Below, one piece after another: positions 1 to 4,913 of a DNA stretch of 5,205 nt (positions are counted from its first letter, which is position 1; each line of letters begins with the position of its first letter). Location: positions 1 to 5,205 of the forward strand of contig CAMLNY010000138.1 in the NCBI GenBank assembly GCA_946481405.1. Direction: 5' to 3'. The position numbers and the translations under genes were made by a program. Under the pieces are notes generated by a model that did no database searches, was not told the DNA's origin, and saw only the letters and a program-made list of their open reading frames with translations. The stretch is from an uncultured Brevundimonas sp. GTDB lineage: Bacteria; Pseudomonadota; Alphaproteobacteria; Caulobacterales; Caulobacteraceae.

Positions 1-2
1 GG

Positions 3-623
3 CTGATGCTCAGGTGCCAGCGCGAGATGCCCAGCTCCGACGCGATCCGCCGGCGGCTGCTGGAGATGGGCTTCTGCACCGGCGTCTGCTCGGGCTCGAC
101 CGTCTTCCAGCTGACCTCTGCGGTGAACACCGAGGGCGGGCCGCTGAAGGGCTTCGAGATCAGCTACCAGCAGCCGTTCCGCTTCCTGCCGGGCATCTTC
201 CAGAACTTCGGCGTGCAGGCCAACTACACCCACGTTGAATCCGAGATCGACTACTGCAACGACGCGCTGTGCACGACCTTCGTGACCAACGACCTGATCA
301 ACCTGTCGCCGGAAGCCTACAATGGCACCCTCTACTACGAGGATGAGCGGTTCTCGGCGCGCATCTCGGCCTCCTACCGTCAGCAGTATCTGCAGAACGT
401 CCCGGGCCGGAACGGCAACCTGATCGAGGGCAAGAACGAGACCCTCAACTGGGACGCCTCGGCCTCCTTCAACCTGACCGACCAGATCAGCCTGACGTTC
501 GAGGGCCTGAACCTGACCGACGAGGAAAACCACCAGTACGTCGGCGACGACAGCCGCCAGTCGACGTCGGTCTATCACCACACCGGCCGCCAGTTCTATT
601 TCGGCGCCCGCTATCGCTACTAA
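3..623 (+). CDS. TonB-dependent receptor, C-terminal part (5' truncated by window edge)
   Basis: This is the last ~206 residues of an outer-membrane beta-barrel that imports a bound ligand using TonB energy; the substrate cannot be told from this part. The frame is open to the left edge, so the methionine codon at position 6 is internal and the gene begins outside the window. Visible family features are alternating barrel strands such as GFEISYQQPFRFLPG, FGVQANYTHVESEID and RISASYRQQYLQNVPG, the stretch DQISLTFEGLNLTDEENHQY typical of the last strands, and the C-terminal strand FYFGARYRY. That strand ends in an aromatic residue, as the outer-membrane insertion signal requires (Tyr here rather than the commoner Phe). 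The plug and TonB box are not in view. Two cysteine pairs, CTGVC and CNDALC, probably lie in extracellular loops. An intrinsic terminator follows 27 bp after the stop. The family call is secure; substrate is unknown. Confidence 0.9.
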   Translation: MMLRCQREMPSSDAIRRRLLEMGFCTGVCSGSTVFQLTSAVNTEGGPLKGFEISYQQPFRFLPGIFQNFGVQANYTHVESEIDYCNDALCTTFVTNDLINLSPEAYNGTLYYEDERFSARISASYRQQYLQNVPGRNGNLIEGKNETLNWDASASFNLTDQISLTFEGLNLTDEENHQYVGDDSRQSTSVYHHTGRQFYFGARYRY

Positions 624-650
624 GCTTCGTTCTCTCCTGAACGACTAACT

Positions 651-684
651 GCCGGGGAGGGGAGACCCTCTCCGGCCTTTTCTT
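651..684 (+). terminator. Rho-independent terminator after the TonB-dependent receptor gene
   Basis: An 11-bp stem (651-661 pairing with 666-676, one G-U pair) closes a GAGA tetraloop and is followed by the T-rich tract CTTTTCTT. It lies 27 bp after the receptor stop codon and before the GST gene, so it should separate the two transcripts. Confidence 0.85.
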
Positions 685-685
685 G

Positions 686-721
686 TCCGGAGGTCGGGCG
701 CATCGTCGGAGCGACTCCGGA
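686..721 (+). promoter_or_regulatory. Possible 5'-UTR hairpin overlapping the GST ribosome binding site
   Basis: The sequence at 686-696 can pair with 712-721: TCCGGA pairs with TCCGGA and GTCG with CGAC, giving 10 bp with one bulged G and a 15-nt loop (697-711). The 3' arm covers 719-721, the first three bases of the GGAGG Shine-Dalgarno at 719-723. Pairing is seen directly; a regulatory role is inference. In GC-rich DNA some such pairing is expected by chance. Confidence 0.35.
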
Positions 722-723
722 GG
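719..723 (+). promoter_or_regulatory. Shine-Dalgarno of the GST gene
   Basis: GGAGG lies 5 nt upstream of the ATG at 729 and fixes that start over the later in-frame ATGs. No confident -35/-10 promoter pair can be read in the short space between the terminator and this site. Confidence 0.7.
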
Positions 724-728
724 ATCCC

Positions 729-1382
729 ATGCGCCCGATCATCACCGCCTTCGCCAGGTCGCCCGATCGCGGCCGGGGTCTGGCGCGCGACACCCGCGTC
801 CGCTGGGCGCTGGAAGAGGTGGGCCAGCCTTACGACGTCCGACTGCTGTCCTTCGCGGAGATGAAGGAGCCGGCGCATCTCGCGCTGAACCCTTTCGGCC
901 AAATCCCGACCTATGAGGACGGCGAGGTCGCCCTGTTCGAGTCCGGCGGCATCATCCTGCGCATCGCCGAAACCCACGCGGGCCTGCTGCCCGTCGATGG
1001 GGCCAGCCGGGCGCGGTCGATCATGTGGATGTTCGCGGCGGTGAACACGGTCGAGCCGCCGATCGTCGACCGCACCATGGTCTTCCTGTTCGAGCGGGAA
1101 GAGCCCTGGTTCGAGGCGCGGCTGAAGGCGGTCGAAGCCCTGTGCCGCCGTCGGCTGGATCAGCTCTCGGCACATCTGGGCGACGCGGAGTGGCTGGAAG
1201 GCCAGTTCAGCGTCGGCGACCTGATGATGATTTCGGTGCTTCAGCGACTGGGGTCTTCGGGCATCGTGGAGGAGTATCCGAACCTCGCGGCCTGGGTCGC
1301 CCGGGGCGAGGCGAGGCCGGCCTGGCAACGGGCCTTCGCCGCACAGTACGCGGTGTTCGAGGCGGCGCAGGTCCGGGCCTAG
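729..1382 (+). CDS. Glutathione S-transferase family protein
   Basis: A complete 217-residue protein, the usual length for a cytosolic GST. GSTs conjugate glutathione to electrophiles or reduce or isomerise substrates; the substrate here cannot be inferred. The N-terminal thioredoxin-like domain (about 1-82) has the stretch RDTRVRWALEEVGQPYDVR (helix 1 to strand 2), then NPFGQIPTYEDG with the conserved cis-proline (P60), and FESGGIILRIAE with the Glu-Ser pair (71-72) that normally binds the glutamyl part of glutathione. The C-terminal helical domain holds FSVGDLMMISVLQRL, where S161-x-x-D164 fits the N-capping box of the core helix. A Ser at residue 11 is a candidate catalytic residue, but this is uncertain. 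The start is set by GGAGG 5 nt upstream. The gene is convergent with gspK, and the two stop codons overlap in one CTAG. It is probably monocistronic and unrelated to the secretion genes. Confidence 0.92.
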   Translation: MRPIITAFARSPDRGRGLARDTRVRWALEEVGQPYDVRLLSFAEMKEPAHLALNPFGQIPTYEDGEVALFESGGIILRIAETHAGLLPVDGASRARSIMWMFAAVNTVEPPIVDRTMVFLFEREEPWFEARLKAVEALCRRRLDQLSAHLGDAEWLEGQFSVGDLMMISVLQRLGSSGIVEEYPNLAAWVARGEARPAWQRAFAAQYAVFEAAQVRA

Positions 1383-2218
1383 CCCGCCGTCCTCCGGCGA
1401 CCTGTCACCACGACATCGACCGTCCGGTCGCGACGCAGGCGGGTGATGCGGCTGTCCAGCGCCTGGGTCACGTCGCCGACGGTGACAGTGGTGACGACGC
1501 GATAGTTATTGGAGGTGAACCCGACACCGGTCAGGGCGGGGGCGCCCTCGGTCGAGAGATCGCCGGGCAGGAGCAGGCCTTTGCGGGTGCGGACCTCGAT
1601 CAGTTTGCGCGCCACCTCCGGATCCTTGGTCAGCAGGGTCAGCAGCGGCAGACCGACGGTGTTGAGATTGATCGCCGCATCCTCGGGCAGGATGGTCGTG
1701 AAGGGCGCGAGCTTGTCGAGCTCGGCGCGGGGCACGCCCGCGGCGACGATCAGACTGTCGTCGGTCAGGGGACCGGCCACGCGCACCACGGTGGCGATGC
1801 GGATCAGGTTGGCGAGATCGACGTTCTGTTGCGCGCCGATGGCCTGGAACAGGGCGATGGGCGCGGCCTCGCCGGTGTGCAGGCTGTTCAGATTGAAGCG
1901 GCTCTGGTCGTCCTCGATGGTCAGGGCGAAACGGCCGCCGGGCACGGCGATCGCCTGCTGGCCCAGCTTCGCCCAGTCTTCGGACAGATTGTCGGTCCCG
2001 GCCGCCACCAAAGCGTCCCGTCGTAGCGTCGTGACGGCCGACAGCTCGCCCGCGCGAGCGTAGGCGTTGGCCTGTGCCGCGTCGCGCAGTCGGGTCGAGC
2101 GCTGCACCTCGATGTCCTGGGTGGAGACCATGATCAGCACCGCGACGCTGGCGACGGCCAGCACCAGCAGGACGTTCAGAAGGATCATGCCCTCGCGGCG
2201 GCTGAGCTTGATCCTCAT
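1379..2218 (-). CDS. gspK: Type II secretion system minor pseudopilin GspK
   Basis: A 279-residue minor pseudopilin. GspK caps the T2SS pseudopilus together with GspI and GspJ in the inner membrane/periplasm. The N-terminus has a basic leader ending RREG and a hydrophobic helix from residue 11 (MILLNVLLVLAVASVAVLIM), consistent with prepilin peptidase cleavage after G10. Mature residue 5 is Asn rather than the conserved Glu, which agrees with GspK being the pseudopilin that lacks Glu5. The GspK-specific stretches IEDDQSRFNLNSL (101-113) and AINLNTVGLPLLTLL (182-196), followed by a helix-hairpin-helix-like region, are present. It is slightly shorter than many GspK proteins (often about 300-330). 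The ATG overlaps the gspJ stop as ATGA, with AGGGA 5 nt upstream (2224-2228), indicating coupled translation. It is the last gene of the minus-strand run, and no terminator separates it from the convergent GST gene. Confidence 0.93.
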   Translation of the reverse strand: MRIKLSRREGMILLNVLLVLAVASVAVLIMVSTQDIEVQRSTRLRDAAQANAYARAGELSAVTTLRRDALVAAGTDNLSEDWAKLGQQAIAVPGGRFALTIEDDQSRFNLNSLHTGEAAPIALFQAIGAQQNVDLANLIRIATVVRVAGPLTDDSLIVAAGVPRAELDKLAPFTTILPEDAAINLNTVGLPLLTLLTKDPEVARKLIEVRTRKGLLLPGDLSTEGAPALTGVGFTSNNYRVVTTVTVGDVTQALDSRITRLRRDRTVDVVVTGRRRTAG

Positions 2219-2931
2219 GGCTGTCCCTGCGGGACGGCCGGGGGCGGATTCATCAGCGGGATCGAAGCGACGCGGCGCAGGGTGGCCGTCGGCTGGCCGT
2301 CCACGCCTGTCAGGGTCAGGTCCAGCGCCACGGCGGTGACGCCTTCGTCCGGGGTCGGCGCGGTCGGCAGGGGCAGACCGTCAGGACCCGGCGTCGGCAG
2401 AGGCGGGGGCTCTTGCGGCCGGGGCCAACTGTCCAGCCAGTCGCCGCGCCGTCGATGGAAGGTCCAGCGCACGCTCGATACCTCGGTCAGCAGGGTCTGG
2501 ACCCGCTCTCCACCCGGACCGGTGACGGTGCGGGTCATGGCGTCGCCGTTCAGGTCGTAGCGGATGGTGACGACATTGCCGCCGATGTCCGCCTTCTGCA
2601 GCGAGAGCGAAGCCGCCCCGCCGCCGAGCGCGCCGGTGATCTGGTCGAGGTCCGACGAGACGACCAGCATGGCCCGCTGGATCTCCGCCATCCGGCCGAG
2701 GCGGCCGTCGGTCGCGTCCTGTGTCCGCAGCACGCTGTTCAGCAGGATGAAGCCCGCGACCCCGATCAGGGCGAACAAGCCCAGCGCGATCAGTACCTCG
2801 ATCAGGGTGAAACCTTTGCGACAGCGCTTCGCAAGGGCCGCTCGCGTGTTATCCCCGGGCGAACGGAGACACGCCGATGCTGAAGGTCTGGAGAACGCGC
2901 GAGGGCGAAGGCGGCCGGGCCGGGGGCGCAT
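2215..2931 (-). CDS. gspJ: Type II secretion system minor pseudopilin GspJ (start uncertain)
   Basis: A minor pseudopilin of the T2SS tip complex (I-J-K-H). The prepilin motif is textbook, KG|FTLIEVLIALGLFALIG, with Glu at mature position 5. It is followed by the GspJ-like helix GRLGRMAEIQRAMLVVSSDL and the later motif VRWTFHRRRGDWLDSWP, then LDLTLTGVDGQPTATLRRV at the end. The core from the cleavage site to the stop is about 198 residues, normal for the family. The start is a problem. The nearest in-frame ATG is at 2931, giving an Arg-rich 40-residue leader that lies antisense to the first 55 bp of gspN; there is no GTG or TTG between it and the motif, and no good Shine-Dalgarno precedes it. 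A near-cognate ACG at 2847, behind CGGGGA, would give a 12-residue leader but is speculative. An unusual proline-rich stretch spans about residues 170-195 (numbered from the 2931 start). The gene overlaps gspK by ATGA. Confidence 0.85.
   Translation of the reverse strand: MRPRPGRLRPRAFSRPSASACLRSPGDNTRAALAKRCRKGFTLIEVLIALGLFALIGVAGFILLNSVLRTQDATDGRLGRMAEIQRAMLVVSSDLDQITGALGGGAASLSLQKADIGGNVVTIRYDLNGDAMTRTVTGPGGERVQTLLTEVSSVRWTFHRRRGDWLDSWPRPQEPPPLPTPGPDGLPLPTAPTPDEGVTAVALDLTLTGVDGQPTATLRRVASIPLMNPPPAVPQGQP
2813..2837. repeat. Inverted repeat at the 5' end of gspJ
   Basis: TTGCGA (2816-2821) and TCGCAA (2829-2834) form a perfect 6-bp dyad around a 7-nt centre. On the plus-strand RNA it extends to 9 bp by CCT against GGG with one G-U pair. 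It covers the codons just before and at the prepilin cleavage site of gspJ and sits about 40 bp upstream of the gspN start. It could be an operator-like dyad or simply chance within coding DNA. It has no T-tract on either strand, so it is not a terminator. Confidence 0.3.
2865..2868 (+). promoter_or_regulatory. Shine-Dalgarno of gspN
   Basis: GGAG lies 8 nt before the ATG at 2877. It favours that start over the in-frame GTG codons further in (residues 26 and 28), which have no comparable site upstream. Confidence 0.55.
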
Positions 2932-3635
2932 TTCAGTTCGAGCGCCTGACGGTGAAGGTGACCCGCTGGCGCGTCGTGCTGGGTGGCGTCGCGGTCGGCG
3001 CATATGCGCTGGGCCTGATCGCCATGGCGCCGTCCGAGATCATCGTGGCGAAGTCGTCGAACGGAGAGCGGCAGGCGGTCGGGACCGTCTGGGCCGGGGA
3101 GCGCGCCATGCCGGGCGGGTTCGGCGCGCGCTGGGAAGTCCTGCCGTTCAGCTCCATCGCCAACCTGTCGGGCGCGCTGCGGTTCGGTCTACGCGGACCG
3201 GACACAACCGCGACGGCTGAGGCTCTGGTGCGGCCGGGGCGGGTGCTGGTGCGCGATCTGGAAGGGACGGCGTCGCTCAGGATGCTGAACGCCGTGGCGC
3301 CCGGCCTGCCGTTCGCCTGTTCCTCGGTCATGCGGCTGGACGTGGCCGAACTGTCGCTGCGTGGGACGCCGAGAGGGGCGGGGACGATGACCAGCGCACC
3401 GGCCGATTGTGCGCCGACGACCGGGGGGGCGGCGACGCCCGTCCCGGGGCTGAACGGCGTGGTCTCGTCCGACGGAGCTGCGACGACGGTCGTCTTCGCG
3501 CGCGGCGACACGGCGGCCGAGGTGATGAAGGCGCGGGTGCAGGCGGACGGCGGCCTGACCGCCTCGGTCGAGCCGGGCGGCGTCGGCCTGCTACCGGGAG
3601 TCGGGGCGCCGGTGTCGATCGAGACCAGCCTGTAG
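2877..3635 (+). CDS. gspN: Type II secretion system protein N (GspN-like)
   Basis: A 252-residue single-pass inner-membrane protein of the GspN family, an accessory and often dispensable T2SS component found only in some systems. After a basic, glycine-containing cytoplasmic segment (1-31) there is one transmembrane helix (about 32-51: RVVLGGVAVGAYALGLIAMA). A periplasmic beta-rich domain follows with the family's GTVWAGERAMPG (69-80) and ARWEVLPFSSIANLSGALRF (84-103) motifs. Length matches the family. The start at 2877 is supported by GGAG 8 nt upstream, but a 31-residue tail before the helix is longer than usual, so initiation at the GTG codons at 2952 or 2958 remains possible. The gene runs opposite to gspF, gspJ and gspK. 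It diverges from gspJ and converges on gspF with a 10-bp gap. A run of seven G at 3423-3429 does not disturb the frame. Confidence 0.85.
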   Translation: MLKVWRTREGEGGRAGGAFQFERLTVKVTRWRVVLGGVAVGAYALGLIAMAPSEIIVAKSSNGERQAVGTVWAGERAMPGGFGARWEVLPFSSIANLSGALRFGLRGPDTTATAEALVRPGRVLVRDLEGTASLRMLNAVAPGLPFACSSVMRLDVAELSLRGTPRGAGTMTSAPADCAPTTGGAATPVPGLNGVVSSDGAATTVVFARGDTAAEVMKARVQADGGLTASVEPGGVGLLPGVGAPVSIETSL

Positions 3636-3645
3636 GCGGACGTGG

Positions 3646-4329
3646 TCACAGCCCGGCGAGGTTGTTGAGGTTCACGATCGGCATCAGGATCGCCAGCACC
3701 ATCAGGAGCACGATCCCGCCCATCACCAGAAGCACGCCGGGCTCGACCAGCGACACCAGCGCCTGAACCAGCGAATCCAGCTCCTGCTCCAGATCCTGGG
3801 CCGCGCGTTCCAGACCGTGGCCCAGCTTGCCCGATTGCTCGCCCGCCGCGACGATGGCCAGCAGCAGGGGCGGGAAAACGTCGGCGTCGGCCATGGCGCG
3901 ACGCAGGGACGACCCCTCGCGCACCCGGGCGGCGACCAGCAACGCACGCTCGCGGGCGAAACGGTTGGGGGTGACGGCGGCCGAAGCCTGCAACGCCTCG
4001 ACCAGCGGCACGTCGGAGCGGACGAGGGTCGCGAGCGATCCTGCGAACCGCGCGGCGTTCAGATGCTGGACGAAGCCGGCGAAGGGCGGGGTCTTCAGCA
4101 GGAATTCGGCGAAGCGGCGCGCGTTCTCCGGCACGGCCAGCCAGCGGTTCCAGACGACACCCGCGATTACGAGCGCGATAAGCACATAGACACCGAAGGT
4201 CTGGACGAAGGCCGAGAGCGCGATCAGGGCGCGGGTCAGGACGGGCAGTTCGGCGCCGCGCGAGACGAACACCTTCACGATGTCCGGCACCACATAGATC
4301 ATCATCAGGGTGATCATCAGCAGGGACAC
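3646..4329 (-). CDS. GspF C-terminal fragment as it reads in this sequence
   Basis: A 227-residue open frame from a GTG at 4329, equivalent to residues 181-407 of the reconstructed GspF. It begins within the first transmembrane helix and contains the second T2SSF domain with the second GEQSGKL and the last membrane helix. The frame is open upstream to 4446. The GTG is an internal valine codon in the intact gene, and I see no well-spaced Shine-Dalgarno for it, so independent translation is doubtful. Confidence 0.6.
   Translation of the reverse strand: MSLLMITLMMIYVVPDIVKVFVSRGAELPVLTRALIALSAFVQTFGVYVLIALVIAGVVWNRWLAVPENARRFAEFLLKTPPFAGFVQHLNAARFAGSLATLVRSDVPLVEALQASAAVTPNRFARERALLVAARVREGSSLRRAMADADVFPPLLLAIVAAGEQSGKLGHGLERAAQDLEQELDSLVQALVSLVEPGVLLVMGGIVLLMVLAILMPIVNLNNLAGL
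3823..3851. repeat. Internal gspF repeat, copy in the second T2SSF domain
   Basis: These 29 bases match 4473-4501 at 27 positions. They encode the AAGEQSGKL motif of the second GspF domain. The match reflects the ancient internal duplication of GspF plus similar codon choice. Confidence 0.7.
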
Positions 4330-4406
4330 CCCCGCCAGCAGCGCGGGATAGAGCAGAGCCAGCTGGACCTTGCGGCGGGCCTTTTCCTGATTGCCGACGA
4401 ACTCGG

Positions 4407-4913
4407 TCAGGTGGGCGAGGACCGTCGACAGCTTGCCGGCGCTCCGCTACTGGTGCGACGTGACGTAGTCGACAGCTTGCCCGACTGTTCGCCCGCCGCG
4501 ATCGAGGCGCGGTAGAACTCCGGGAAGACCTTCGGGTGGCGGGCGAGGGCGGCGGCGAAGCTGCGGCCCTCGAGGATCGCCGAGCGGACGTCGGTCAGGA
4601 CGACGCCGATGGGCTGGCCCTCGGTCTGCTGGGCGGCGATGCGCAGCGCCTCCTCGATGCGGATGTCCGAGCCGATCAGGGTCGAGAGCTGGCGGGTGAT
4701 GGCCGAGAGGGTCCTGGAGCTGACCTTGGGGTGGAAGATCACGACGCCCTTGCTAAGGTCGGTCTTCATGCGCTCGCTCGCCAGGGCGACCGAGGTCGGC
4801 AACAGGCCCCGGTCGCGGACCAGCTGGCGCGCGCCGACGTCGGAGGCGGCCTCGATCGTGCCCTTGTGCGGCTTGCCTTCCGCATCGACGGCCTGCCAGG
4901 CGAAGACCGGCAT
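4407..4913 (-). CDS. GspF N-terminal fragment as it reads in this sequence
   Basis: The 168-residue open frame left upstream of the frameshift. Residues 1-149 are authentic GspF: the N-terminal cytoplasmic segment and most of the first T2SSF domain, up to GEQSGKLST. Residues 150-168 come from the shifted frame (rich in Ser, Arg and Pro) and have no family resemblance. The fragment lacks all three transmembrane helices, so if made it would be a soluble partial domain. Listed so a reader can connect it with the whole-gene entry. Confidence 0.7.
   Translation of the reverse strand: MPVFAWQAVDAEGKPHKGTIEAASDVGARQLVRDRGLLPTSVALASERMKTDLSKGVVIFHPKVSSRTLSAITRQLSTLIGSDIRIEEALRIAAQQTEGQPIGVVLTDVRSAILEGRSFAAALARHPKVFPEFYRASIAAGEQSGKLSTTSRRTSSGAPASCRRSSPT
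4424..4437. repeat. 14-bp direct repeat, left copy, flanking the gspF insertion
   Basis: GTCGACAGCTTGCC, identical to 4468-4481. In the intact gene only one copy would be present, encoding GKLST on the minus strand. The 44-bp period between copies is not a multiple of three. Confidence 0.85.
4438..4467. other. 30-bp foreign segment inside gspF
   Basis: The stretch between the two 14-bp repeats begins GGCGCTCCGC and ends GACGTGACGTA. It encodes nothing recognisable as GspF in any frame and brings a TAG stop into the downstream GspF frame (4449-4447). I find no second copy in the window and no terminal inverted repeats of an insertion sequence. Confidence 0.75.
4468..4481. repeat. 14-bp direct repeat, right copy, flanking the gspF insertion
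   Basis: GTCGACAGCTTGCC, identical to 4424-4437. This copy continues directly into the authentic GEQSG codons of the first GspF domain. The left copy continues into the downstream authentic sequence on its other side. Confidence 0.85.
4473..4501. repeat. Internal gspF repeat, copy in the first T2SSF domain
   Basis: Partner of 3823-3851 (27 of 29 bases identical), encoding AAGEQSGKL of the first domain. Nine of its bases (CAGCTTGCC) occur a third time at 4429-4437 because of the insertion. Confidence 0.7.

Larger units (their letters stand above)
3646..4913 (-). pseudogene. gspF: Type II secretion system inner-membrane protein GspF, interrupted by a 44-bp insertion
   Basis: GspF is the polytopic platform protein that links the GspE ATPase to pseudopilus assembly. 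The locus reads as a complete gspF except for 44 extra bases that shift the frame after residue 149 (GEQSGKLST). Removing exactly one 44-bp unit gives GEQSGKLSTVLAHLTEFV and one 407-residue frame, the normal GspF length. The reconstructed protein has the N-terminal MPVFAWQAVDAEGKPHKG segment, two homologous T2SSF domains each carrying GEQSGKL (141-147 and 343-349), and three membrane helices (about 174-192, 224-240 and 380-400). As written, the N-terminal frame adds 19 foreign residues and stops at TGA 4409-4407. The C-terminal frame is closed upstream by TAG 4449-4447 inside the insertion. The ATG overlaps the gspE stop (TGATG), with GAGGA (4920-4924) 6 nt upstream. The sequence does not tell a real mutation from an assembly or read error. 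Confidence 0.88.

Noticed and set aside
1025..2026. 333-codon plus-strand open frame spanning the GST end and gspK
   Set aside because: It crosses the convergent gene junction, has low-complexity Gly/Arg/Asp/Gln-rich composition, and overlaps two well-supported genes. It is a GC-rich shadow frame.
2813..2850. Terminator from the inverted repeat near gspJ
   Set aside because: No T-tract follows on either strand, and it lies within the gspJ coding sequence.
3423..3429. Run of seven G in gspN as a phase-variation tract or sequence error
   Set aside because: The GspN frame continues smoothly on both sides. Such a run is unremarkable in DNA this GC-rich.
2933..3649. 238-codon minus-strand open frame opposite gspN
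   Set aside because: Ser/Thr/Pro/Arg-rich composition with no domain. gspN on the other strand has a membrane helix and family motifs.
4410..4446. Programmed ribosomal frameshift in gspF
   Set aside because: This is the only window where both frames are open, but it has no slippery heptamer. A 44-bp repeat-bounded insertion explains the shift better, and frameshifting would still leave foreign residues.
4424..4481. Insertion sequence or MITE in gspF
   Set aside because: The inserted segment is only 30 bp plus the repeat, with no terminal inverted repeats and no transposase. A decayed excision footprint cannot be excluded but is not supported.
3817..4515. 232-codon plus-strand open frame opposite gspF that passes through the insertion
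   Set aside because: Gln/Asp/Gly/Arg-rich shadow typical of the antisense of GC-rich genes. GspF homology on minus is clear.
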